Of a stretch of DNA of 64,000 nt, positions 8,630 through 18,310 are shown piece after piece. Position 1 is the first letter of the stretch, and the number at the start of each line of letters is the position of its first letter. Where the stretch lies: NCBI GenBank assembly GCA_021737785.1, contig JAIPDI010000030.1, forward strand, positions 1 through 64,000, in the 5' to 3' direction. Source of the DNA: Deltaproteobacteria bacterium. GTDB lineage: Bacteria; Desulfobacterota; DSM-4660; Desulfatiglandales; Desulfatiglandaceae. The translations under genes and the position numbers were made by a program. Below the pieces are notes generated by a model. That model was not told the origin of the DNA. It saw only the letters and a program-made list of their open reading frames with translations, and made no database searches.

Positions 8630-9646
8630 ATGGGAAACAGTAAACAAAGTCGCAGGGAAAGGCTGGATCGGGGCATCAAGGTCCGGTCCGATGGGCTGTA
8701 CGCCCTCATGTCGTGGCGGGAGCTGGCCTATCTCACCATGCCCAGGCTGGTGCTGATTGTGGGAATGCTGATCCTTCCCCTGGCGATGCCCGGGATGTAC
8801 TGGGAACGGGTCATCACCATTGTCTGCATCTACGCCCTACTGGCCCTCAGTTTCGATTTTTTGGCCCACTATCTGGGCCTCGTGTGCCTGGGGGGGGCCT
8901 TCTTTGTGGGGGTCGGCGGGTATATCGCGGCCATCCTCAATACCTCTTTGGGGCTCCCTCCCATCGTGACCGTACCCGCGGCCACCCTGTTGGGCGCCGT
9001 GATCTGCACGGTCCTTCTCCTCCCCTGCCTTCCGTTGCGGGGCGTCTATTTTGCGATTGTGACGCTCATGTACCCGTTGGTCCTGGCCAGAATCATCGAG
9101 GCCCTGGATATCTTTGGGGGGACGGACGGCATCATGGGCGTGGACAGCTTCGCCAACCGGTGGCTGGAACAGTACGCCGTGATCGGCCTGGTCCTTTTGT
9201 TCCTCTTCGGGACCCGACGGCTGGTCAATGTGGACATCGGCCTGGTCTTCCGGGCGGTCAAAGACAATGACCAGGCGGTGCGGGCATCCGGGATGAACGT
9301 TTCCTTTTACAAGGCAATCGCCGTGTTCGTCGCATCGGCCATGGGATGCCTGAGCGGGGCCTGCCTGGTCCATATCTATATGTGGGCCGGCATCTCCCTC
9401 TTTGCCCTCGATTTTTCCATCCTCCCCATAGCGGCCACAGTCATCGGCGGCGCAGGCACCCTGGTGGGACCGGTATTGGGGTGCATCATTCTGGTCCCCA
9501 TATCCGAACTGCTTCGGGAATTCGGGACCCTGCGCATCGTTTTTTATTCCCTGATACTGGTCGGCTTTGTGGTGTTTCGGAGCGAGGGAATCATGGTCTA
9601 CGGTGAACGGAAGTATCATCAGTTCCAGAGGTGGGTCAACGTATGA
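8630..9646 (+). CDS. livM: Branched-chain amino acid-type ABC permease, LivM family
   Basis: The ATG at 8630 follows GGGAG and opens MGNSKQSRRER; 338 residues. A charged ~35-residue N-terminus precedes about eight membrane segments. The loop GLVFRAVKDNDQAVRASGMN is the conserved cytoplasmic coupling region of LivM permeases that docks on the ATPases. The stop overlaps the start of the LivG-type gene in an ATGA. The unusually hydrophilic lead-in could reflect a slightly late true start. Confidence 0.9.
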   Translation: MGNSKQSRRERLDRGIKVRSDGLYALMSWRELAYLTMPRLVLIVGMLILPLAMPGMYWERVITIVCIYALLALSFDFLAHYLGLVCLGGAFFVGVGGYIAAILNTSLGLPPIVTVPAATLLGAVICTVLLLPCLPLRGVYFAIVTLMYPLVLARIIEALDIFGGTDGIMGVDSFANRWLEQYAVIGLVLLFLFGTRRLVNVDIGLVFRAVKDNDQAVRASGMNVSFYKAIAVFVASAMGCLSGACLVHIYMWAGISLFALDFSILPIAATVIGGAGTLVGPVLGCIILVPISELLREFGTLRIVFYSLILVGFVVFRSEGIMVYGERKYHQFQRWVNV

Positions 9647-10431
9647 GCGAAAAACCGATACTCGAAGCCAGGGAGCTCACCAAGGCATTCGGCGGCATCC
9701 TAGCCCTGAACCGCGTCAGCTTTGACGTGTATCCGGGGGAAATCCTGGGCATCATCGGTCCCAACGGTTCCGGGAAGACCACCCTGGTCAACTGTATCAC
9801 CGGTTTCATCAAGATGACCTCCGGAAACGTCCGGTTCAAGGGAAAAGACATTACCCGGAAACCGGCCCACAAGATCGCGGATATGGGGGTCACCCGAACC
9901 TTTCAGGTTATGCGGCCCTATTACTCCCTTCCTGCTTACAAAAACCTGGTGATCCCGCTCTTTTCTCCGCGGGCCAGACGGACCGGCGGATGGAGGGGCG
10001 GGGGCAAGTTGGGAGATCGCAATACCGTCGGCATCGACATCTTGGAAGAGATCGGATTTGAGCGGGACTCCTACGTCCCCTACAAGATGGCCTCTACCCT
10101 TCCCACGGGATACCTGAAACGGCTGGAACTGGCCCGCTGCCTGGCTGTTAAGCCCGAGGTGATCTTGTGCGACGAGGTCTTCTCAGGACTCAGCATGAGC
10201 GAGATCGCCAGCATGGTCCCCCTTATTGAACGACTTCAGATGGACGGGATCACCCTCATTATGATCGAACACAGATTAAGAGAGCTGTTCCGTGTGGCCA
10301 ACCGGGTAATGGTCCTCAACTTCGGCGAGAAACTCGTGGAGGGCACCTCTGACGAAGTAATGGCCGACAAGAGCGTCAAAGAGGCCTATTTCGGATCGGA
10401 AGAGGTGGAGGAGGTCATGACCTATGCTTGA
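9643..10431 (+). CDS. livG: ABC transporter ATPase, LivG family
   Basis: The start ATG at 9643 overlaps the livM stop (ATGA); 262 residues. Walker A is GPNGSGKTT, Walker B VILCDEVFSGLS, and the H-loop MIEHRLREL. The signature helix is degenerate: the position of LSGGQ reads LPTGYLKRLELARCL, a variant form that keeps the final Gly and the RLELAR helix. The C-terminus ends in the LivG-typical KEAYFGSEE region. It forms a heterodimer with the LivF-type ATPase downstream, overlapping it by 8 bases. Confidence 0.92.
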   Translation: MSEKPILEARELTKAFGGILALNRVSFDVYPGEILGIIGPNGSGKTTLVNCITGFIKMTSGNVRFKGKDITRKPAHKIADMGVTRTFQVMRPYYSLPAYKNLVIPLFSPRARRTGGWRGGGKLGDRNTVGIDILEEIGFERDSYVPYKMASTLPTGYLKRLELARCLAVKPEVILCDEVFSGLSMSEIASMVPLIERLQMDGITLIMIEHRLRELFRVANRVMVLNFGEKLVEGTSDEVMADKSVKEAYFGSEEVEEVMTYA

Positions 10432-11170
10432 TGCAGCCGACCTGATGGTCTTCTACGAGAACATGCTGGCCCTCAACAACGTGCATATCAGGTGCAAGGA
10501 TAAGGAGATCGTGGGGGTTTTCGGGGCCAACAGCGCGGGCAAATCCACCCTGATGTATACCATCTCCGGGATCATGGAGGATATCCGGAAAAAGGAGCTG
10601 ATGGCGGGGGGTGAACGGATCACGGTCCTCGGGAATATCACTTACATGGGCGAAAATATCATGGGGCTCAAGCCGAGCCGGCGGGCCAGAAAAGGGATTG
10701 TTTTATGTCCCGAGCGGCGCAGGATATTCAGTGAGAGCAGCGTCCTTGAAAATCTCCGGATCGGCGGCTATTTGGCCACGCCGTCCCAGGCCAAAGCGAC
10801 CCTGGATTATGTGTTTCGGTTGTTCCCGGCCCTGGAGCGGCTCAAGAAACGGATCGGCGGCTTTCTGAGCGGGGGCGAGCAGCAGATGCTGGCCATTGGC
10901 AGGGCGTTAATGGCCCAGCCCAAGCTCCTTCTCTTAGACGAACCGTTGATGGGCCTCAGCCCTTTGATACAGGCCACGCTGGTCCGAGCCACCCGGGTGA
11001 TCCGGGATGAAACGTCCATTTCCATCATGGTGACGGAACAATATGCGAGGCCGGTTTTTCCGATCGTGGACTATGCCTTTATCCTCGAAAACGGGGCCGC
11101 CGTACTGGAAGGGACCCGGGAGGAATTGATGGACAATCCGGATGTCAGATCGGCCTATTTCGGGGTATGA
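10424..11170 (+). CDS. livF: ABC transporter ATPase, LivF family
   Basis: A 248-residue ATPase with Walker A GANSAGKST, canonical signature LSGGEQQMLAIGRAL, Walker B LLLLDEPLMGLSP, and the C-terminal DVRSAYFGV tail typical of LivF. In the conserved family GRN-type text precedes the Walker A less strictly, so Asn-Ser in place of the usual Asn-Gly is a mild change. The start overlaps the LivG-type gene by 8 bases, so the two subunits are translationally coupled. It completes a five-gene importer (receptor, two permeases, two ATPases). Confidence 0.93.
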   Translation: MLDAADLMVFYENMLALNNVHIRCKDKEIVGVFGANSAGKSTLMYTISGIMEDIRKKELMAGGERITVLGNITYMGENIMGLKPSRRARKGIVLCPERRRIFSESSVLENLRIGGYLATPSQAKATLDYVFRLFPALERLKKRIGGFLSGGEQQMLAIGRALMAQPKLLLLDEPLMGLSPLIQATLVRATRVIRDETSISIMVTEQYARPVFPIVDYAFILENGAAVLEGTREELMDNPDVRSAYFGV

Positions 11171-11283
11171 GGGGAATTGAATATTGACGATTGAGGGATT
11201 GAGGAATTGAGGAATCAATAATGGACGCGGAATGCGGAGCTCGGAACGCGGAACAAAGAGAACTGAGAGGGGTGAGCAATGAG

Positions 11284-11357
11284 CATCTGTGAAATCTGCG
11301 CCTGCCCCATGAAACCCTCTTTTTTTGTTTCATCGGGGTAATCTGTGGGTGGGATTA
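11284..11357 (+). repeat. Intergenic hairpin repeat, copy 2
   Basis: Same unit as 7574-7645: ATCTGTGAAATCTGCG, CCCCATGAAA...TTTCATCGGGG, then GTAATCTGTGGGTGGGATT. The loop differs (CCCTCTTTTTTTG). It is preceded by GGGATTGAGGAATTGAGG words at about 11192-11210 and followed by CTCTGTGTCTCCATGTCTCT words at 11373-11392. Confidence 0.6.
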
Positions 11358-11417
11358 TCTGTGCAATAAAATCTCTGTGTCTCCATGTCTCTGTGTGAGG
11401 ATTTTTTTCGAGGGATT

Positions 11418-13082
11418 ATGAGCAGAAGCCAGGATGATTGGGAAAATGAGGTAACCTTTACCCGGTTCGACCGGATGAGCGAAAAATATCCGGACAGGAC
11501 GGCCATTGTGTACCTGGGTGAACGGTTCACCTACGCGCAACTTCGGGACCTGAGCGAGCGCTTCGCCGGGGCACTGGCGGACATGGGGGTCAAGAAGGGC
11601 GATCGGGTCATGATCTATGTCTCCAATTGCGCCCAATGGGTGATCGCCTTTCTGGGCATCCAGAAGGTGGGGGCCGTGCTGGTGCCGGTTTCTCCCATCT
11701 ACACATCGTTTGAAATCGAATATATGATCAAGGATGCGGGCGTGGAGACCGTCATATGCCTGGATACCAATTTCTGTTACATCCAGGAAACCTTCTCCAC
11801 CACCGGGCTGAAACGTGCCATTGTGACCAATCTGGTGGATATCCTCCCTTTTTGGAAACGATATCTAGGCGTCCTCTTCGACAAGATACCCAATGGTAAG
11901 GTAGACAAGGACAAACGGGTCTATTCCTTCTCATCCCTTCTCAAACACGCGCCTCTCAAGGAGAAGGTCGAGCTGGACCCATGGAAAGACCTTGCCTATA
12001 TTCTATTTACGGGGGGGACCACCGGCTTTCCCAAGGGGGTGCCGGGCAACCATATCGGGATGACCTCCTATGTCAACGATGTGACCGAAGACGTGGCCGG
12101 AAAATATCTAAAGGAGGGGGAGGATGTCTATATCGCGGTGAACCCCCTATTCCATATCATGGCACTGGGACTCTTCATGGCCCTCGGTCTGAACAAGGGG
12201 AATAAGACCGTGTTGATGCCCATGCCCCAGGTGGATGCCATTCTAGAATCCGTTCACCGCCATGGGGTCCGCTGGCTGTTAGGCGTGCCGGCCCTCTACC
12301 GGATGATACTGGAAAACGACCGTCTGGATCAATACGATCTGAGTTCGCTGAGATACTGCTATTGCGGGGGCGATATGCTTCCCCTGGAGGTCTTCAAGCG
12401 CTGGAAGGCCTATACCGGTTTTCCCATCTATCAGGTATACGGGTCGACCGAGGCGGGGCATGTGACCTACAGCCGCATCGACAGAGAACTCAAGCCGGGC
12501 GGCATCGGCCTTCCCCTCAAAAGCAGGGAGTGTATCGTGGTCGATCCGGAGACCCTGGAAAATGTGCCCCAGGGAGAAAGCGGCGAGCTTCTGGTGACCT
12601 CACCGTACACGGTGAAGATGTACTGGAACAAGCCGGACGAAACCGAACGGTCTTATGTGGATATCGACGGGAAGACCTATTATCGAATGGGCGATTTTGT
12701 AAAAGAGGACAAAGATGGGGAGCTGATCTATGTGGAGAGATCCGCGGACATCATCAAACATAAGGCCTATCGGGTTTCCGCATCCGAGGTGGAGGCCGTG
12801 CTTCAGAATCATCCCACGGTCATCGGGGCCTGCGTGGTCGGGATCCCTGACCCCAAGGTGGGGGAACGGATCAAGGCCATCGTGGTTCTCAAGGAAGACG
12901 CCCGGGGCGTGGGCGGCGCCGAACTGATCCGATGGTGCCGGGAACACCTGGCCTCTTACAAGGTACCGGGCTATATAGAATTCAGGGATATGCTTCCCAA
13001 GTCCAAGGTCGGCAAGCTGCTCAGGAGGGAAATCAGGGATGAGGAGCGCCGGCGGCTCCAAAAGGAAAAGAAAAAGCTATAA
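11418..13082 (+). CDS. Acyl-CoA synthetase (AMP-forming, class I adenylate-forming)
   Basis: The ATG at 11418 follows CGAGGGATT and opens MSRSQDDWENEV; 554 residues. The P-loop-like motif YILFTGGTTGFPKG (A3), the A5 motif YQVYGSTEAGH, the A8 hinge region YRMGDFVKEDKDGELIYVERS, and the C-terminal catalytic Lys in LPKSKVGKLLRREI are all present. The enzyme activates a carboxylic acid to its CoA thioester with ATP. Its place after the liv-type importer suggests it activates the imported acid. The family assignment is firm; the choice between fatty, aromatic and branched acids cannot be made from motifs. Confidence 0.9.
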   Translation: MSRSQDDWENEVTFTRFDRMSEKYPDRTAIVYLGERFTYAQLRDLSERFAGALADMGVKKGDRVMIYVSNCAQWVIAFLGIQKVGAVLVPVSPIYTSFEIEYMIKDAGVETVICLDTNFCYIQETFSTTGLKRAIVTNLVDILPFWKRYLGVLFDKIPNGKVDKDKRVYSFSSLLKHAPLKEKVELDPWKDLAYILFTGGTTGFPKGVPGNHIGMTSYVNDVTEDVAGKYLKEGEDVYIAVNPLFHIMALGLFMALGLNKGNKTVLMPMPQVDAILESVHRHGVRWLLGVPALYRMILENDRLDQYDLSSLRYCYCGGDMLPLEVFKRWKAYTGFPIYQVYGSTEAGHVTYSRIDRELKPGGIGLPLKSRECIVVDPETLENVPQGESGELLVTSPYTVKMYWNKPDETERSYVDIDGKTYYRMGDFVKEDKDGELIYVERSADIIKHKAYRVSASEVEAVLQNHPTVIGACVVGIPDPKVGERIKAIVVLKEDARGVGGAELIRWCREHLASYKVPGYIEFRDMLPKSKVGKLLRREIRDEERRRLQKEKKKL

Positions 13083-13133
13083 GGCATCGTTGTCTTGAAG
13101 CATTGATGAGATTCAAAAAGGAGCGTTCACATC

Positions 13134-13673
13134 ATGGGGGAAAGCCCGCTGAAGCATACACGCATTCTGGCCGTGGACGACGAACCGGATGTCCTCGAAA
13201 CCCTCAAGGAACAGCTTGAGGGGTATGAGGGCATCCTCATTGATACGGCGACCGATTACAACCATGCCTATCATCTGATCCGGTCCTGGACCTATGACCT
13301 CGTCATCCTCGATATTATGGGCGTTCGCGGATTCGATCTGCTCAACGCCTCGGTATCCCTCGGCTTCCCGACGGTTATGCTGACGGCGCACGCCCTGAGC
13401 CCGGAGGCCCTCAAAAAGTCCATTGAGATGGGGGCAAGGGCCTATATCCCCAAGGAGAAACTGGGTGAGATCGCCCCCTTTCTGGAGGATGTGCTCACTC
13501 TCAGCCACAAGCCCGGATGGCAAAGGCTCTTTAAACGGTTAGGGGGATTTTTCGACAGTGCCTTCGGGTCTGAATGGCAAAAAGATGAAAAATCCTTCTG
13601 GGAGCAGGTTCGATCGGGGCATTACGAACCCAAACCCATCATCTTTAAAAGTGGAACCCGCGCTACCCGCTGA
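13134..13673 (+). CDS. Single-domain response regulator with C-terminal extension
   Basis: AAAAAGGAGCG precedes the ATG at 13134; 179 residues. Residues ~8-125 form a receiver with the acidic pair AVDDEPD, phospho-acceptor Asp in LVILDIMGVRGFDLL, Thr in VMLTAHA, and the conserved Lys in YIPKEKLGEI. After the receiver, about 50 residues (RLFKRLGGFFDSAFGSEWQ, then WEQVRSGHY) form an amphipathic tail with no known output domain. It lies 51 bases after the CoA ligase and probably ends that operon. It could be a phosphate shuttle or act by protein contact. Confidence 0.85.
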   Translation: MGESPLKHTRILAVDDEPDVLETLKEQLEGYEGILIDTATDYNHAYHLIRSWTYDLVILDIMGVRGFDLLNASVSLGFPTVMLTAHALSPEALKKSIEMGARAYIPKEKLGEIAPFLEDVLTLSHKPGWQRLFKRLGGFFDSAFGSEWQKDEKSFWEQVRSGHYEPKPIIFKSGTRATR

Positions 13674-13820
13674 AAGTGCTATACTAAAAACCCTCGCGCT
13701 TTCCTGATGCAACCCCGCCGTGCCCTTAACACCGCTGTCACGTCTTCGTCCTTTTCACTTGCCATGAATACCTGAATTCCTTATAGTCCAAGATTATCCG
13801 GGTACGTTGAACCCTTTTAA

Positions 13821-15254
<1,434 letters not shown>

Positions 15255-15258
15255 AACA

Positions 15259-15415
15259 GGCAAAATAATTTAGGGCAAAATAATTAAAGAACAAACCCAG
15301 CAAACTCAAGCAACCAATTTCACAGAAGGAACACATAAATGGCGTACGATGCAAGCAAAGACCGGGTGTTGGACACCTGGGAGAATGAGGAGACCGGGCT
15401 TCAGATCTCCATCAA
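15259..15415 (+). repeat. 157-base tandem duplication, right copy
   Basis: Right-hand copy of the duplication described at 15098-15254. It supplies the spacer and 5' end of the intact gene at 15339. Confidence 0.95.
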
Positions 15416-15593
15416 CCGTTACGGAGACGGCGAGCCCAAGCTGCAGATCGGGCCCCGGACCTATACCAAAAAGGACGGCTCCAAGTCCGCTACCAAGACG
15501 GGGAGGCTCAGCATGGCCGACGTCCTATGGCTGGAGGAGACCCTGGCAGAGGTCAACGAAAAGATGAAAAGATATTTCCTCGAGGCCAATTAA
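15339..15593 (+). CDS. Small conserved protein of unknown function (84 aa)
   Basis: The ATG at 15339 follows AGAAGGAACACATAA. The protein reads as a compact beta-rich fold: VLDTWENEETGLQIS, RYGDGEPKLQIGPR, TKKDGSKSATKTGRLS, then a C-terminal helix (SMADVLWLEETLAEVNEKM). The length, basic middle and absence of a signal peptide suggest a small cytoplasmic or nucleic-acid-binding protein, but I do not assign a family. It lies just after enolase on the same strand. Confidence 0.7.
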   Translation: MAYDASKDRVLDTWENEETGLQISINRYGDGEPKLQIGPRTYTKKDGSKSATKTGRLSMADVLWLEETLAEVNEKMKRYFLEAN

Positions 15594-15686
15594 GACGCCG
15601 GGGGCCGGACCCAAGGGAAGCGTGGGAGGTACCGTTGGGAAACAAGTACCCAGTCTCAAGCATCCAGAATCCAGTATCAGCGCGGC

Positions 15687-16646
15687 TTATGTGACCTTCT
15701 GGGTATGAATCCCCTTCTGTTCAAGGGTCTCGATGTTGTCAAGAAGCGGCTTTCCGACGATCCTGTCCACCACATACATCAGGTTGCCTTTCCCTTTTCC
15801 ATATATCTGACCATATGAAATCGGAACATCCGGGGTCGGCTCCCCCAGGAGCGATTCGGCCACGGCTGCGACCTTGCGTTCGCCCGCTGCCAGCAGGACC
15901 ACGGTGCGCGCCTGGTACACCAGCTCAGCCCCCATGGTCACCGCATAGCGGGGGGAATCCTTTTTCGAGGCGAAATGCCCGTCTGAAACTGCATTTTCCA
16001 CGGTATTGTCATCCAGCTTCACCAGCATGACCCGGCTCCCCTTGAAGGGGATACCAGCCTCGTGAAAGGCCACATGCCCCCGTCCGCCGACGCCGATAAT
16101 CTGCAAATCAATGCCGCCCGCCTGTTTGATCTTCCGGGCGTATGCATCCAGCACCGTTTTTCGGACCCATGCCAGGTATTCCGATTGGGGCCTCGGTTTA
16201 ATCACCACGGACCTGCCCGCATCGGCCCCTGCCTCCCGCCAGTCACCGGGATGGGCCTTGAGATGGCGCACCAGATCCTTTTGATCGATCAGGGTCCCGA
16301 AAGGAACACCGGTTTCAATAAACTTGTCTTTCAAAAGACCGAAGAATTCCTGGATCATGAAATAGCAGTAGCTCTCCGGGTGCATCATTCGCTGCTGCGC
16401 ATTCTCTCCGGGAAGTCCCACATATTCGTCCAGGTTGAAACTGCGGACCCGGCCGCTGTCAAACTCACCGGCATTGGCCGCCCTGGCCAGGCGCTTATAT
16501 ACGCCGGTGGGTGAACTTCCTGTTGCCAGTCCCAGCACAAACTCCTGTTTTTCTTCCAGCACACGGCCGATCCGCGCCTTGACGATCTCCGTCGCCACCT
16601 CGCTCATATGGTTGAAGTTCTTGGTTATAAATACGTTGATGGGCAC
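15687..16646 (-). CDS. NagB-like glucosamine-6-phosphate deaminase/isomerase with altered active site
   Basis: The start is a GTG at 16646, set by TTAGGAGGAATACC; 319 residues versus about 266 in E. coli NagB. It keeps LGLATGSSPTGVYKRL (phosphate loop) and FNLDEYVGLP with the general-base Asp. The block that in NagB reads GxxDGHIAFNEP is here GVGGRGHVAFHEAG: the His and Glu remain, but the catalytic Asp position is Arg-Gly and the Asn is His. About 30 extra residues occur before it (HPGDWREAGADAG region). NagB interconverts GlcN-6-P and Fru-6-P plus ammonia. The neighbouring glmM suggests GlcN-6-P metabolism, perhaps in the synthetic direction. Confidence 0.75.
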   Translation of the reverse strand: MPINVFITKNFNHMSEVATEIVKARIGRVLEEKQEFVLGLATGSSPTGVYKRLARAANAGEFDSGRVRSFNLDEYVGLPGENAQQRMMHPESYCYFMIQEFFGLLKDKFIETGVPFGTLIDQKDLVRHLKAHPGDWREAGADAGRSVVIKPRPQSEYLAWVRKTVLDAYARKIKQAGGIDLQIIGVGGRGHVAFHEAGIPFKGSRVMLVKLDDNTVENAVSDGHFASKKDSPRYAVTMGAELVYQARTVVLLAAGERKVAAVAESLLGEPTPDVPISYGQIYGKGKGNLMYVVDRIVGKPLLDNIETLEQKGIHTQKVT

Positions 16647-16723
16647 GGTATTCCTCCTAAGGCGGCCTGACGGCCGCAACCAAACAGGTTTCACCCAAGT
16701 CCCGGAAGCGTTTCGCACGCCCG

Positions 16724-18073
16724 TCAATTGAGGGCGGTCTTGACCACCTCGGCAATCTCCGTGCAATAGGATTCGGTCACATCGTCGGCCGGTCCCTCGA
16801 CCATCACCCGGCAGACATTCTGGGTGCCGGAATAGCGGACCAAGACCCTTCCCTCATCCCCAAGCCGTGCCTCCACCTCTTGAATGGACTTCATCACCTC
16901 CGGCACTGTAGTGATATCCGGTTTGTTCGTGACCTCGACATTCATCAGCTTCTGGGGAAAGACATCCATCAACGTCGCCAGTTCGGAAAGGGGTTTGCCT
17001 TCACTGACCATGGCGGCGATCAGTTGCATGGCCGTCAGGATGCCGTCACCGGTGGTGTGGTGATCGAGAAAGATCATGTGGCCCGATTCCTCCCCGCCGA
17101 TCACCGCGCCCAGCCGCTGCATATCCTCCAGCACATATCGGTCTCCCACCTTTGAGGCATGGTGCGAAAATCCATATCTCTTGCAGGCGATGGTCAGGCC
17201 GATGTTGCTCATGATGGTGCTGACGAGCAGATCGTTCGTCAATTGTCCATATTCTTTTAAAACTTTGGCGCAGATGACCAGGATCTGATCGCCGGTAATC
17301 TTGCGTCCCTTTTCATCCACGGCAATCAGACGGTCGCCGTCGCCGTCAAAGGCCAGGCCCACGGCCGCGCCCGTTTCCTTTACGCGTCTCTCGAGATCCT
17401 CCGTATACTGAGAACCGCAATCGTCATTGATATTGATCCCGTCAGGGGTGTTGTGGATGACCTCCACATCCGCCCCCAGTTCGGCGAAGACAGCCGGGGC
17501 CACCTTATATGTGGCGCCGTTGGCCGCGTCAATGACGATCTTCATCCCCTCCATGGAGAGTCTTCGGGGAAAGGTATTCTTGATAAAGACGATGTATCGG
17601 CCAAGGACATCATCAATCCGTTTGGCCCGGCCCATATCTTTGGCAGGCGGGGTCATTTCGGGAAGCCGTCCCTTCAGAATAAGGTCCTCGATGGTCGCCT
17701 CTTTTTCGTCGGAAAGTTTGTACCCGGCTCCGGAGAAGATCTTGATGCCGTTGTCCTGGTAGGGATTGTGCGAGGCCGAGATCACGATCCCCGCATCGGC
17801 CCGCATGCTCTGGGTGATGAAGGCGATTCCCGGCGTGGGGAGCACGCCCACCAGATAGGGATTTCCCCCCATGGAGGTAATCCCCGCCTCCAGGGAGCTT
17901 TCCAGCATGTAGCCGGAGATGCGGGTGTCCTTCCCGATAATGATCCGGGTCCGGTGGTCGCCGTTTCTGAACAGGTGGGTCACGGCCTGGCCCACGGAAA
18001 AGGCCGTCATGGCATCCATCGGGTAACGGTTGGCCTCTCCCCGGATTCCGTCGGTGCCGAATAGTTTTCCCAT
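16724..18073 (-). CDS. glmM: Phosphoglucosamine mutase GlmM
   Basis: 449 residues, the normal length. The N-terminus MGKLFGTDGIRGEANRYPMD is diagnostic for GlmM. The phosphoserine loop is GIVISASHNPYQDNGIKIF, the Mg-binding loop GLAFDGDGDRLIAVDE, the sugar-binding loop GEESGH, and the C-terminal phosphate loop RYSGTQNVCRVMVEG. It isomerises GlcN-6-P to GlcN-1-P in the UDP-GlcNAc pathway for peptidoglycan and LPS. It lies between a NagB-like gene and a hexapeptide-repeat protein on the same strand, which together look like an amino-sugar operon. Confidence 0.96.
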   Translation of the reverse strand: MGKLFGTDGIRGEANRYPMDAMTAFSVGQAVTHLFRNGDHRTRIIIGKDTRISGYMLESSLEAGITSMGGNPYLVGVLPTPGIAFITQSMRADAGIVISASHNPYQDNGIKIFSGAGYKLSDEKEATIEDLILKGRLPEMTPPAKDMGRAKRIDDVLGRYIVFIKNTFPRRLSMEGMKIVIDAANGATYKVAPAVFAELGADVEVIHNTPDGININDDCGSQYTEDLERRVKETGAAVGLAFDGDGDRLIAVDEKGRKITGDQILVICAKVLKEYGQLTNDLLVSTIMSNIGLTIACKRYGFSHHASKVGDRYVLEDMQRLGAVIGGEESGHMIFLDHHTTGDGILTAMQLIAAMVSEGKPLSELATLMDVFPQKLMNVEVTNKPDITTVPEVMKSIQEVEARLGDEGRVLVRYSGTQNVCRVMVEGPADDVTESYCTEIAEVVKTALN

Positions 18074-18084
18074 TGATTTACCTC

Positions 18085-18172
18085 CTCGTTGCTGGATACT
18101 GGATACTGGTTACTGGATCCTTGATGCTGGATACTTGATATTGGTTGTTTGATACTTGATACCGGATGACCC
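18085..18172 (-). repeat. Word-like repeat of GATACTGG units
   Basis: CTGGATACTGGATACTGG is followed by further variants (TTACTGGATCC, GATGCTGGATACTTGATATT) up to about 18172. Related strings lie at 35646-35690, 47098-47135 and 63980-64000. It sits immediately upstream of the glmM ribosome binding site (GAGGAGG on the minus strand). Confidence 0.7.
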
Positions 18173-18310
18173 CGAGGCCTTGCGCCTTCCCTACTCGCTG
18201 CCCGTTGCCGGTCTTCCAAGTCTGGAGTAACGATTTGGAGTTACAAATTTGAAGTGCCTAAAGGTGATCATGAAAAATTCGGATCTTAACTTTCAACGCC
18301 ACACTCTTCT

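Noticed and set aside
18085-18172. GATACTGG repeats as a possible CRISPR or riboswitch
   Set aside because: Units are short, directly adjacent and degenerate with no unique spacers, and no stable conserved fold was apparent.
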